NCBI GenBank assembly: GCA_026724425.1
Contig: JAIUCV010000001.1
Span: 2,986,001-3,050,000 of the forward strand
DNA length: 64,000 nt
Direction: 5' to 3'
Source of the DNA: Erythrophleum ivorense
Taxonomy: Eukaryota > Streptophyta > Magnoliopsida > Fabales > Fabaceae
In this document: one piece after another, positions 51,069 through 63,466 of the stretch
Layout: the number at the start of each line of letters is the position of its first letter
Position numbering within the stretch: position 1 is the first letter of the stretch
The notes under the pieces: model-generated
The model's input: the letters and a program-made list of their open reading frames with translations, nothing else
Databases searched by the model: none
What the model was told of the DNA's origin: nothing
Program-made: the position numbers and the translations under genes

Positions 51069-52756
51069 GGTCTTATTAATTCCAGTTTGGTGAGGTAAAT
51101 GCTTTTTTGGAATATCATTTGGATTCATTTTCTTCACAACAAGACTGATGATTGATTGAAGACGTGCCTATACTTTTATGAAATGATTCAATACTGAAAA
51201 TTCTTCTTCATGCATATTTCCTTCTCTGGTGAGATCCAGCTTTGAGGAAATTGAGCAAATACTGGAATTAGAGTCATTTCCATAAAAGCAACAGCTTTGC
51301 CTCTTTATATAGATCCAATAGCTTTGATGAGTTATTGACAGTGTTTCAGACTGTGGAGCTTTAGCTGATTGGAAAATTGTACTCAAAAGATTTAGCATTG
51401 AGGAAGCTGCTTGGCTGATCATATTTGTTTAATTCTTGACATTGAAGAGGTTATCTCTATTTACAATGGCTACCACTTTGAGAATGATGTCTGAGAGCAA
51501 TCTGTGCAGACTTTGGATCGGATGATAATTGATAGTTCTCAAGGTAACACTTACCCACTTGTATCTGATCAAAATGCTTTTTGTAGCAATACATTACATT
51601 TTTTGTAATTTTATGGTTGAAACTTAGAGGTAGAAATACTGTAAGCAGTCTAAATTTTGACCCTTATTTCTTCTTGCTGCGCACCTTGGACAGCCTGGAT
51701 TTGTTGATTAAGCAATTTTGGAACTTCAGTAGCTTTCACCTGCCTAGAACGGACTGTTGTTAAAGACATACTTTAGTGTAGGACTGGTTTGAAAGTATGA
51801 AATTGAATTGGGAAAAAGGGCAAAAGGCTGAGGTTAAGGGCTAAGTCAGAAACTAGCCACCATGCCAGATTTCTCCTGGCTTGGCCTCGATGTTGAACTT
51901 GGTTGAAACAAGACCACTTCATGTTGGAAATGTGCTCCTCATGTAGTTTATGTACTGGTTCTCTGCCTATCCCTGGCCATCACTTGCAGTTAATATTGGG
52001 TTGGGGTTCCATAGTTTTACAATGGCTGATAATATGTTTCATTTATGATTTTTGAAAAATTTGGCCTTTCATCTTTACATGATCTTGGTTGAAGTTCCAT
52101 AAGTATTCGACTTTGTACTCTGCTGCATGCACACATACTAGAAAAGTTGTAATTTTAGCAATTAGGTTGCTGGGGAGCAAAAGAGGCCCTGTATTTCTCC
52201 GTTTCTTGCTACTGGATTCCTCTTACTATATTTGGCTCACAGGGAGCTGCCTACTTTTTGTTTTGTACATGGTTCTTCTTTCTTCAAATATTTTCAGGGG
52301 AAATGAGAAAGAATAAAAAGCTTTATTCCAGGAGGGAACAGGGAAAAGAGAAGTTGAAACGATCATGTCACTTTAAAATCTTCTCATTTTGCTTGATGTG
52401 ATTCAATTTCTGTATCTTCCTTGACAGCACAGGGAGATAATTCAAATTTGGAAAAAGTTCTCGCTGTACTTATTTAGGGTCGTGTTTGCTTCTAAATTCT
52501 AATTTATTGTTTTGGCTTTTGTATAAGCATTTCATATATATAACAAACAATTTTTTTCGTTTTCCCTTTTTTCATTTCCTCATCTTCCTCGACCACTTCT
52601 TCAAGGAAACAATTCAACATTTAAAAATAATTTTTGCAAAAGAATGTATGGTTGGAATAGCAGCTGCCTGCCAAAGAAATTGATTTCTCATCTTTCTTCT
52701 GATGAACTTGATGTTAAATGACAGATACTTGAGATCTTACTGATGGAAGAGATCCA
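51069..52756. other. Convergent intergenic region (3' ends of METTL13-like and CSLA)
   Basis: Both flanking genes end here, so most of it is likely 3' UTR of one or the other. I see no further gene. Small frames near 51168-51422 and 52089-52316 have no recognisable family. Confidence 0.5.
52312..52327. terminator. Palindromic two-way poly(A) signal candidate
   Basis: AATAAAAAGCTTTATT carries AATAAA on the plus strand (52312-52317) and AATAAA on the minus strand (52322-52327), centred on AAGCTT. It lies between two convergent genes and could serve both transcripts: 430 nt beyond the CSLA stop and 1.24 kb beyond the METTL13-like stop. Confidence 0.4.
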
Positions 52757-55700
52757 CTAAGAATTGGGAACAAAGACACCAATGTAGCCAACCCCTGCAA
52801 TAAAGAAGGCAAGAGATTGCGGGAAGAGGTATAGGAAGTACTGGTTCTTCCCAAAGGCTAGATCGTAGCATCCACAGATGAAGAGATAGGCCCCAACACC
52901 AAGTTCCAGCAAATGGATTCTGTTTTCAATCAACATGAAAGAAGAGAAGGTGAAATAACAAATGCTAGTTGTAGAAAGTACATGTAAGTTGTTTGCAGGA
53001 TGATTATTATCATGGTAGATTCAAATTTTTTAAATGGAGGTGGATTTTACAGTAAATCTAATGAACAATGGACTAATGCTACGTTGATGGGACCTAAAGA
53101 TATATTGATTTGTAATCTTGTAGGAGACTTTCAAGTAGTGATAAGTTACCAAACTAGATTTCTTCTCTGTGCATAAACGCCTCTTAATTACAGATCACTT
53201 TGATGGTTACCCTTTCTGTTGAATAGAAGGGAAGATTGCAGGTAGGCTACAATGAAGCTCTCTAATTTCTACAATTAATAGTAGTTTTGTGCACTAGTCT
53301 ATGGAATTTAGTGTGTAAATTTGGCTATATCAAGCACTACTTGATCAATTACAGTTTCGCTGAACTGTGAAATATATGAATATGGTCCAGAAAATTCCGC
53401 TTTGCTCAGCAAAAAGGTTGTGGGATCACAAGGCATTGCCGGCTTCTTTTCTTCCCCTCTTTTCCCTTAAACTACATTGGAGATCCGGATGCTTAAAGAA
53501 GTCTCGTAGGTGAGAAACTAGTTACTATCTATAGTGCACCTAAAGGGTCTAAGTGCCTATAGTATTAGTATAAATAGCGGTTTAGGAGTTAGTGTTATAC
53601 ATAATACATTTTAGCTCTATCAGTATTCAATAATACATTTTGGTGTCTCTTCTTTCTCTCTATTTCCAAGTTTACTTTTAAATTTCAAAACCCTGCTATC
53701 CCAGGAAAGGAGGAAAGAGAAATACCTTTCACCAATCCTTACACGTGGATTCCTTGGTGCTTTGCCTCCTGATTTTGTTTTAAGAGCATCTCCCAATTTC
53801 TCAGTGACCACCCATTCATTTGCTCTCCCTGCCTCCAGCAAACCTATGAGTGTTGCCTTGGTCCGATGCATTGACATGACATTTTCAAATAGGATCCAGA
53901 ATAGCAATAGGTGGAGTGATCTGCACCACGTAGTTTTAGAAAGTTAGGAAGGAACTCAATAGTGAAGGTAAGATAAATTTCTATGTAAAATGAGATAAAA
54001 CTTAGGTGCACTCTCTTTAAGTATTTGCTTCTTAATAAAAGCATTATAGGTGGACATTATTTACAACTTAACATATATCAATGACTCCTTAAAGGAAGCT
54101 ATCCACGTTTAATAATTATATTGAAGAATTTGATGGTAACTATCTGAGAAATTGCACCTTACTTTTGTTTTATAAAGTGAAGTTTGAACTGTTACATTCT
54201 TAAATCTACTTGAAAAGAATAAAGGAAAGAGATAGTTTTGACCTTGGGGTTCCTACAGCATTAAGAACAGTAATGATGGAAGGTATATAAACAGCACCCC
54301 ACTTTGGAACTTCCACTTGAGGAACTAGAACAGTTGCAGGCAGAACGACACAGTAAAACACAAATGTTACCACATGGGCTATGATCTTCCTGACAAAGAA
54401 AAAGCTGTAAATCACATAGAACTTCTTCCACATTGATACTTTCTGCAAGATATGATAAACTAGGAATTAGAAGAGATGGGTAAGAATAATTGAACTCCTT
54501 ATTAAGATCACTCTGGAGGTGGTCATTAAAAATATTTTAAGAAGAGATTGATACCTTGTTTCTTATGATTTCCATTGCCATTTTCCTGAAGAGATTAGCT
54601 GGGCCACAAGACCATCGGTGTTGTTGATAACGGTAGGCTTTGAACGTACTTGGCAATTCATTTTTCACCTGAATTTATTGACGAAATTCTCAGTTCATGC
54701 AAAAAGATCAATTGAAAAATTTCTTATTTATTTATTATTGAAATTACTGATGCACCATTTTAATTTGTCAAATCATCTGAGATGCTCATGAGAATATCTA
54801 TTGTGAGGAAAGTTCTTAGATTGGTATGAAAGATAGATGGACCCAACAAATCATGAAACATGCTAATATGTTAGAGGTGTGTCCTTCTAAGAAGTACCTA
54901 ATATGTTTACATATTTCTTTGTAATTGGTTTGGTCTCTTTGCATTTTGTTAGTCTATCTAAAAATTATTTTTTGATATGTAGTTCAACACCCAGTGAAAT
55001 AACACTGGCAAGTTGATGTCCTGTTATTTTGCGTGGATAGAAGAGACTAAATGCACCATCGCTACGAAGCAATTGTCCGTCACCACTGCTGGTGTTGAAA
55101 ATAACAAGGCATGGTAGTCGAAGGTTCAATTATTTTATCTTAAGAATGCGTGTTCATGGATAGACCTAATCCCAGATTCAATTTCGATATATACTTTTAT
55201 AGGATTTTGTTATGTCGTGGCTCAATTCATTCAAAAATCAATAAGAGATTATTCTTAGGTAATTTCAGGCTATAAAAAATATGTAAACCAAGTCAATTAA
55301 GAAGAGTTATAAACATGTCATATGTAGATTGTTTATGTCTTTTCATGATTAACTTGATATATATATATTTTGTAAATTGAGTTTATCAAAAGATTTTTCG
55401 ATTGACTAGACCAAAACTTACAGCCTAGCTCATATTTTATGATACCTTAAGGTCTCCAAGGTACAAAAATTTCCAGCCCTTAAGACCAGCTCGGACTGCC
55501 AAGTCCATGTCTTCCACAGTTGTTCTGCCCTTCCATCCTCCAGCCTCAATTAGTGCAGAAAGCCTCCAAACACCAGCTGTTCCTGCATATGCACACAATA
55601 TCATCATTTTCTTTCATATGATCCAATAGTTATGCAGAGAGGAAACACTGAGTGACGCAGTAGTAATTAAGGAAAATGGTTTACCATTGAAACCAAAGAA

Positions 55701-58284
55701 AGCATAGGTAGAGGATCCAACTTCCTGCTCAATAATGAAATGATAATTCAATGACATCTCTTGCATCCTTGTCATTAAGCATTCATCAGCATTTACTGCA
55801 ACACAAGAAGAGAATATTACTATTACATAGTCCACCTGATTGCATCTCCTAAATTCTTATAATTGTCATAATTTTACGGCCAGCTTGAATTTTCTCATGT
55901 TACATGATCTATTTGTGTTGGAGTGAAAAGAACACAGGACCAGTGTTATTCGAATTGGACTAGAGTAGTCATTTAGACTGATTTATCATGGTTGGACTAT
56001 TAATTCGCATTCACTCACCATTCCGGTTGCATGGTTTGGTTTTCAGTTTTCACATCATTCCACAAGACAAATTACTTACAATTATCTCAAGCATATGTAT
56101 CCATTATTTAAGCTTACCTTCAAAATTCCTAAGCTATACTAGCTGGAGCAATATTTTCCAATTTGAAACAAAAAAAGAAAAAAGGTATCAGGGAACTAGG
56201 TACAGGAATTACTTCCATCAAGTCTTCCTGGGAAAGAAAGTCTAATGCATGAATTGCCTTCATTTCAAAACCAAAAGCCTGAGTGTTGATTGAAATTTCC
56301 CTTAAATATTGAAGCCCAAGCCCAAGCCTGATAATGGGCTCAAACAAGGAATTGGAAAAGAAAAGTGTTCTAAATGTCGAACAAATCTAGAACCGATCAT
56401 CTGGCCCACGAGTTGAAGTAGTTATTAGGGAGAAGACGCTGCTGCCTGGTGATGTTGAATAGCGACCATTATCTAAGGGTAGTTATTAGTCAACTAATAA
56501 CATCGATGTAAATTATTCATATAAAAGGACCAAAAAAAGGGGGCTTGCACTCTAGCAAGTTGAAGTGTTTTTATTGTATTTATATTTGATTAGTCACAAA
56601 ATATTTGTTTTTCGTTTGGGTGTATAAGAAGAACACTAATGGATTATTTTGTGCATCAATTAAAAGTCTAAATTGCTTTAGGGTACACGCCTCACCTTGG
56701 AGTTGAATAAAAAAAAGATATGCAAAAAATAAACTGTTTTGCTACAAAAAATTTAATATGTTTATCAACTTTTCTGAATGACATATATATACACACACAT
56801 TAAAATATATTGTGTTATTATATTTAAAAAGACCTAAAATTTAATAAGGCCCGCCCCTGGAATGCCATAGGGTCGATCATTATTGTTTAGACTCAACCAT
56901 AGGGTTAAGCAGTTGGAGCTGGTTGTAAGCCATAAATGGATCTATTTTAAAAATTTGTTTAGTTGATTGAGCTAACAAATTTGGATCTATTTTAAAAAAA
57001 GTGCTTTTTGACTTGCCTCTATATTACCTTGACTCTGTATTGACCTCAGGCTAATTAAGGTCAATTTAACTCTCTAATCAATATTAGTATCACATGTACC
57101 ATAATTATTTCTTAATTTATATATTTCATAAGTGGTTTCTTTTTCTTTACTGGCATAACAATTTTAAAAATCGTTCAAAGTGCTGTGAGCATTAAAATTT
57201 AAAAAGAAAAACAAATCTAATCTAATTTATATATGTATGTTTACGAACATTATTTTAGTGCTGCCACCGCTTTGAAATTGGAATGCCACCAGAGCACCCA
57301 TTAACGTCATTTTCAAAAGCACTAATAATTAAATAACAAAAAAAAAAGAAGACTTTTTAAAAATTGTGATTTACATTAAAAGAAATATATAAGGATAAAA
57401 AGTACCGAATTTCCAGCGAGCTTGGACGAGAGCAATTTCAGGGTTGTGAAAGAGGAAGGGAATGGTGCGCTTGAGGAAATCAGGCTCAGGTTGGAAGTCG
57501 GCATCGAAAATGGCGACATAGTCACAAAGTTCGACGTAGTTGTGCTTCATCCCTTCTTTCAGAGCCCCTGCTTTGTACCCTTTTCTGTTTTCCCTTATCT
57601 CGTACTTTATGTTTATCCCTTTGCTCTCCCATCTCTTGCACTCACCTTCCACCATTTTCTGTGGTTTTCTTAAAAGAAAAAGAAAAAATTAGCACAGCTC
57701 CACATCACGGAAAAGAGTTTGTTTGTGTTGTTGTTTGGGCACTGAGGGATTAGTTCTTTGATTTTTGTTTTTCATTTTTTAAAATCAAACGGATGAGCCA
57801 GAATGGGTGTTTACAGAAAGAATCAAGATTGGAAGCCACCATTGTTCTTCATGGCTCAGAAGTGGATTTACACGCGGCATCTTTTTTCTTTGTGGACAAA
57901 ATTTATGCGAATTTTTTTAGTTTTTTTATACGGATTTTTAATTAAAACTAAACTAGCCAATTAGACTAATAAATTGGCCGTAATTTCAGTCCAATTGATC
58001 TTGAAAATTGACTAGACAAAAAATCGATAAAAAAAATAGGCTAATTGATTAAAAATCGTAAACATTAGTTGGTTTGATATTGAATTAGTAAAAAATTATT
58101 ATTTTTTAGATTTAAATTAAAATTTGATATTTTGTAATAAAGATTTATGATATTTATTAATTATTGATTCTATCCAATCCATTCTATATAGATTTATTAT
58201 TGTATGTAAAATATTTTAACTAATTTTTATATTTTTTATATTTATTTTAAATATTATTTTATAATATCTATATTAATTTAATTT

Positions 58285-58323
<39 letters not shown>

Positions 58324-59897
58324 ATGATTTGACCTTGATCAATCACAATTATACCATTGAATTGTAAATTGTTTCCTATCCTATTCAATAACTGATCAAA
58401 TTTTTAAAATATTGCAAGTAAAAGATTGTTTTTTTTTTAAGATCTGATTTTGTAGTTTTAACTTAAAAAAAAAACTCCATATGTCATTATTTTGGATGAA
58501 ATCTATCATATTTTTATTAACTTTTACTGAAATGCATGTGTTATTATATAAACAATTTAGTAACACGCTTAAAACTAAAGGCATTTTTGTTTTGATAGTT
58601 ACATTCTTATCACGTTTGATTTTAAAAAAATAGAAAGCAAAAAAAAAAAAAAACAAGACATAAGAGAAAAAATTATAATATGTATATAAATATTTAAGAA
58701 TAAATAAATTAATAAATTATATTGTTGAGTTAGCCCAGCCACAAGTTCTCTAAACATTTATATAGATCTTATACTTAGCTTAGATTTAAACTTATTTGAC
58801 CCATATACTAAACAAGGATTTAGACTCACTAATTAAGTAGAGTCAAGTATATATATCCATGAATCAGGGTAGACCTAACCCACGCGTGATTATTTGACGC
58901 TCAAAGCTTATGGTTGATTTGGTTTCTGAAGCAATAATTTTACCACATGCGGAGAATTGAAAAAGTGTTCTTTATTGCGCAACATGAGGACCATTGATTC
59001 ACAATGAAAAAAACGAAAAAAAAAAAAGGTTTCAAGTGTGCTCTCACGGCGTGTTTGGTATGCTTGGAAGGGGGGAGGGAAAATGAGAAGTAATAGGAAA
59101 GCTAGGAAAAATTACAATTTTACCTCTTATAATCATTATTTAATATTCTTTGATAATAATTATTCAATCATTAAAAGTAAAAGTATTATGGATATTTCTC
59201 ATCTATAAAATTATCTTTTTATTTTTTATTTTTATTTTTATACTAATTTTTTATATAACAAACATGATCTTTAATAGTTTAAACAGGTTGATCAACAGTA
59301 CCCAAAAAAAAAGTATATATACTTAGTTATTTCAAGATGAAGTAAGAAATTAATTTTCTAAGTAGAACCTTGATGAGAGGATCTGTGGAGTCATCAAGAA
59401 CTTGAATGATAATTCTATCAGATGGCCATGATAGTCCACATGCAGCTCCTATTGACAACCGGTACACCTGCAACCAATGGAACAGTACCCACAATGCCCT
59501 TTTTCATGTGTAGCGGAGCGGATGCATGAAGTAATAAATTTGTTTAGTAATAAAATAATAATAATAAAACACTTTGAATTAATACCTCAATCTCATTGTA
59601 CATTGGAATTTGCACCAAAACCATTGGGTAGCGAGAGTTGCCAAGCTCAACATCATCATCCTTAAGAGGCTCCCATTTGTAACGCTTCTCAGGCTTGCGC
59701 CCAAACAAGTTGACAAGCATTATCACTATCCCCATATATACTCTCTCCACAAACAGCATCACTGACATGGCAAGGCACACAATCACCATCATCTTCAACC
59801 CTGGAATGATCAGAGGAGCCCTAGTTTGCTCCCAAATCAACCCCATTTTGCCGGCAATGTTGCCATAGCCTACACTTGTTGATGAAAATGGATCCAT
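52757..59897 (-). CDS. CSLA9: Glucomannan 4-beta-mannosyltransferase, cellulose synthase-like A (CSLA9-like)
   Basis: Golgi membrane glycosyltransferase (GT2) that polymerises the beta-1,4-(gluco)mannan backbone from GDP-mannose (and GDP-glucose) for the cell wall. Exons (minus): 59897-59586, 59467-59369, 57658-57406, 55795-55685, 55582-55446, 54668-54555, 54442-54243, 53920-53726, 52919-52757. They total 1584 nt (527 aa), close to the usual length (about 530), and all introns are GT-AG. An N-terminal membrane segment lies at about residues 36-58. The GT2 signature comprises LDDS (Asp129/130), DAD (189-191), TVED (Glu282-Asp283) and QQHRW (319-323). Further membrane segments follow (about 353-385, 395-425, 475-525), ending GVFVPNS. 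VERVYMGIVI and GNSRYPMVLVQIPMYNE are CSLA-specific. Residues favour CSLA9/CSLA2 over other CSLA members, but the exact orthologue is uncertain. Confidence 0.93.
58288..58318. repeat. (TA)n microsatellite in CSLA intron 2
   Basis: About 30 bp of perfect TA repeats inside the 1.7-kb intron between CSLA exons 2 and 3. Confidence 0.95.
59045..59275 (+). mobile_element. MITE-like element copy in CSLA intron 2
   Basis: Starts GCGTGTTTGGTATGCTTGG and ends TTTTTTATATAACAAACATG, giving short inverted termini (TGTTTGGTAT / ATAACAAACA). The interior contains ATTATTTAATATTCTTTGATAATAATTATTCAATCATTAAAAG in part, matching the copy at 37862. It is the best-delimited member of the family in this window. Confidence 0.6.
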
Positions 59898-59951
59898 TTG
59901 GGGCTCTCTGGGATTGTTTCTTCTTGGGAGAAAAAGAGTACAGAATGATCA

Positions 59952-59972
59952 ATATATATATATATATATATA
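59952..59972 (-). repeat. (TA)n tract in the CSLA 5' leader
   Basis: About ten TA units lie 55-75 nt before the CSLA start codon, between the gene and the proposed TATA box, so probably within the transcribed leader. Confidence 0.8.
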
Positions 59973-60138
59973 GAAGGTTGTGATTTGTGATCGTAGTATC
60001 TGGGGTTGGCTTTGCGAAAAGCACACGAGATGTTGGTAGATTTGCTTTTGAAAGGAATTTACTGATTGATGCTTAGGAGTTACGTCAAGCCAAATGGGGT
60101 TGATGAGAGTGAGAGAGCTTCAGAGTCAGTGGGCGCCA

Positions 60139-60146
60139 TATTATAG
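60139..60146 (-). promoter_or_regulatory. Candidate TATA box of the CSLA gene
   Basis: The minus strand reads GCTATAATATGG about 240 bp before the start codon. It would place transcription start near 60.11 kb and leave a leader of about 210 nt. Confidence 0.4.
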
Positions 60147-60439
60147 CACTGTGCAAGACGAGCTCCAAATGCTCGATTCAGCTATAACCAATGAACACCA
60201 AATTGAAGCAAATGCTATTCAAATCAGTTAACTCTGGTAGGAAATGATATCGTCTCTTCTTAAAAACCTCAGATGCATTCTAAAAATAAAATCTAAAATA
60301 CACTGAACTGGATAAAAAAGTGCTTTCTTAAAGTAGTTTAAAAAGGAAGTTTAATTTTAGGCAAAATAAAAAAAATGATCCTATATAATGGCGTCGCATG
60401 AAGCAAATGCTTTACAAGTTCTCTCTCTATTCAGTGAGA

Positions 60440-60440
<1 letters not shown>
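60147..60440. other. Upstream region of CSLA
   Basis: No gene is seen. It likely contains CSLA promoter DNA, but no motif beyond the TATA-like box and downstream microsatellites could be supported. Confidence 0.4.

Positions 60441-60483
<43 letters not shown>
60441..60483. repeat. (GA)n / (CT)n microsatellite upstream of CSLA
   Basis: About 21 GA units, read as (CT)n on the CSLA coding strand and about 550 bp before its start codon. GA repeats can bind plant BPC/GAGA-factor proteins; a role here is inference. Confidence 0.95.
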
Positions 60484-60486
<3 letters not shown>

Positions 60487-60525
60487 TGGGGGTTTGAGGG
60501 TGTGAAGAACGATGTGTAGTGAAGG

Positions 60526-60547
60526 GTATATATATATATATATATAT
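60526..60547. repeat. (TA)n microsatellite
   Basis: About eleven TA units, 43 bp from the GA tract. Confidence 0.95.
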
Positions 60548-61799
60548 GTATACAACGGAGAAATTGCAAAGGAGGATGAGTCAAAAGGGAATAGGAAGCA
60601 AAGCTGAAACCAGAAATGAGCGTCACATTCCGGCAGCTCTTGAATTGAATCAAACCGATCATTATTAATAAATGCATGGTTTCTACTGTTTCTTTCTTGA
60701 TGAGTCATTTCTTATTTTCTATGAACATAAAACTAGTTGATTTTCATTTCGGCTTTAAAAAAATCAATCAACTCGCTCAGTTTGTGCTTATCTATCTTTT
60801 TCAGTGTCTTTGGGAGTTTAAATCTGGCAATCGTGGGTTGAGTCTAATGGGATTTTATTTAGTTAATAGATTATAGATATACATGCATATACGTGGGCAA
60901 ATCACGCTGAAAAGTAGTTATTTATTTAATTAGTATCTTTAAATCTTGTCTGAACTAATTTTTTTTGAAAGGTCTTAAAAGCACACTCTTTTACATTAAT
61001 CCAGTTAGTCTTTTAAAATTTTACTCTAAAAATATTTTTAAAAAATAAACCAAAATTATTTTTTTTAAAAAAAATATTCTCCCTCTTTTTCTAATATAAT
61101 AATCTTAAGTGGTATTCACGCCGCCATATAAGTACGTTTGCAACTATGCAACGTTGGTGGAGAGATTTATTTATTTATTTATTTTGGGTAGATCATTGGT
61201 GGAGAAGTTTTGAGTATACATAGGTAAAATTAATAATTTTTTTAACTGATTCAATTGTATCATATACAAGAATTAACTAACTTTATTTCTAATCTATCTA
61301 ACAAAAAAATTATTTTTAATATATCTTGAGTTGAAAAAAGAAACTTTATTTTTTAATTGGACTTATGTTTTTACCTTAATGTCATTCTAATTTGGATCCT
61401 CTCATGTATAGTAAGGGGTCTTGTGTGTGTGAGAGAGAGAATGAGTGTGAGTGTGATATAATCTAAATTCTCTCTTATTAGAATGTGAATATGATGTCAT
61501 CTTATTGGAAAGAAAGTAGCATGAATTCCATACAATCTTACTCTTTCTTTGTGTGTTAGGTCTTATACCCTATGTCTATTTCTTTCTAATAAAATAACAT
61601 ATTGCATAGGAGAGCATCCACTTTGAGTGAAATCCACAAGGATGTCTTTTACTATATTTGCATGCATGATTTTACCATATGAAGAAGATATTTGTGCATA
61701 ACTTTTGTATTATTTTTCCAACTAGGATTATAAAATAAATTTTAAAATTCTTTAGTCTTGATTTTATTCATCACTAAACTTTTTTTAAAATAAAAGTTA
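60548..61799. other. Intergenic spacer
   Basis: No gene seen. It includes a GT/GA-rich simple-repeat patch (TGTGTGTGAGAGAGAGAATG, about 61425-61445) and a stretch at 61480-61640 of ordinary composition without a readable frame. Confidence 0.55.
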
Positions 61800-62510
61800 A
61801 AAGACTCATTTTTTGTGGTGATCTTTTATAAAAGTCAAATTCATAAAGCTTTGATAATAACATTAAAATTTGTTATTAAAAGTGTATTTTTAGCTGCGAC
61901 GAATATCGCATTAAAAGTTTTCTTTTAGTAATGATTTTTTTATAAGTCAAATTAATGAAATTTTAATAGCAATAATAATTGTAACTAAATAGTTTTAGTA
62001 ATGACTTTTGTTGCCCTTAAATATTATTGTTAGTGACAGTTTGTTTGTCATTATTAAAAATATGTTATTTCTAAGATTCTATCCATGCCTCAAATGTTGT
62101 TGTTAAAAGTATTTAACAGCAACTTTTGTTGTAGCTAGATTTTTTTTCGGGGGTAATAAGTCTATTGAGTTCTACCCACTCAATTACTTTTTTGTTTCTT
62201 ACAAGACTCTTTTTAATACAAAATAGAATCCATGTTTGCAGAGGTTATATATATTCAAGCAAAGTCTAAACAACAACCCTTAACATATATAATAAAAGAA
62301 AAAAATTATTACATCCGCTAAAAAATGTCAAGTGATTATTTTGATTTCATTATTAACTAGATTTTCAAAAAGGCAGACAGCCATTAATTAGGTTTAGATT
62401 GACAACCAAATGTTGTCATTAAAAGTATTTAACAGCAACCTTTGTTGCAGCTAGATTTCTTTTTTTGGTAATAAGTCTATCAAGTTCTACCCACTCTACT
62501 TTTTTAAAAT
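61800..62510. mobile_element. CACTA-like subterminal repeat remnant
   Basis: The words GCGACGAATATCGC, TTTTAGTAATGA, TTGTTGCCCTT and AACAGCAAC-TTTGTTG, repeated in varied form, resemble subterminal repeat arrays of plant CACTA (En/Spm) elements. One 90-bp stretch at 62096-62190 recurs at 62410-62500. No TIR with CACTA and no transposase was found, so this is at most a fragment. Confidence 0.4.
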
Positions 62511-62616
62511 CTAGTTAATAATGGAATCAAAATAATCACTTGACACATTTTACGGGATGTAATAATTTTTTTCTTTTATTATATATGTCAAGGGTTGTTG
62601 TTTGGACTTTGCTTGA

Positions 62617-62647
<31 letters not shown>

Positions 62648-62690
62648 TTGATTAAAAATATTATTTTTACTTCAACCTCTGCACTAATCT
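62236..62690. repeat. Inverted repeat of about 120 bp arms
   Basis: The left arm (about 62236-62365) and right arm (about 62506-62690) are inverted copies. TCAAGTGATTATTTTGATT on the left matches AATCAAAATAATCACTTGA on the right, and CAAGCAAAGTCTAAACAACA matches TGTTGTTTGGACTTTGCTTG. The right arm is interrupted by a (TA)n tract (62618-62642) and AT-rich sequence before the matching CCTCTGCA end. Confidence 0.8.
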
Positions 62691-63433
62691 CTTTCAACAG
62701 AGTTACCGAAACATGTTTTTTTTTTTCCAAAATCTCAAAAATATTAATTGCTTTTTGTACTAAATATATTATAAAAAAATGCAAAGGTCAATTTGAACAA
62801 CTTATAAAGCCTTTTCAAAGCAAATTACTAAACAGAAATAAAAGTAAACTGTTATGTGATTTAATTAGTACGCTCGCGCTACCTTGGAATCACGTGCATC
62901 CAAAATATTTTTTTACTAAGATTAGATTGTGTAAACTTAACAATAACTTATACCAATCGCATAATAAAAAGAGAATTTTCAAGGCTCATTAACTATAATG
63001 GTTAAAAATGTTTACTTTAAGTAAAAATAGTTTTGTTTGAAGGTTTATATACTTTAAAATATTACATAACTCGAATTCTTTATTTTTATATTATAAATTA
63101 TTGCTATTTAATTTTACACAAAACCATATACGTTTCTCTGTTATATAATTATCAAAATAATAAATGATAGCTATAGGATCGCTCAACATGGGATAACTCT
63201 TACTTTCTTTATGCTGGATTGGAATGGTAAGGAATGTCTGTGTTGGCTGCAAAATCCATGGACGTGCACCATGGTTTGCATTGGAGTCCAAAACGATGGA
63301 AAAATGAACACCAAACAGTGTGCAAGAATATTGATATCAGTACTATTTGAGCCAAAAAATTAACCTAAAATAATAATTAATAATATATCCCCTAAAATGT
63401 TGTGATATGAGTTAGGCAGAGGAATATATATAC

Positions 63434-63466
<33 letters not shown>

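Noticed and set aside
60381..60708. ORFs with long Leu-Ser repeats near the CSLA promoter
   Set aside because: They are translations of the (CT)n and (TA)n microsatellites, not genes.
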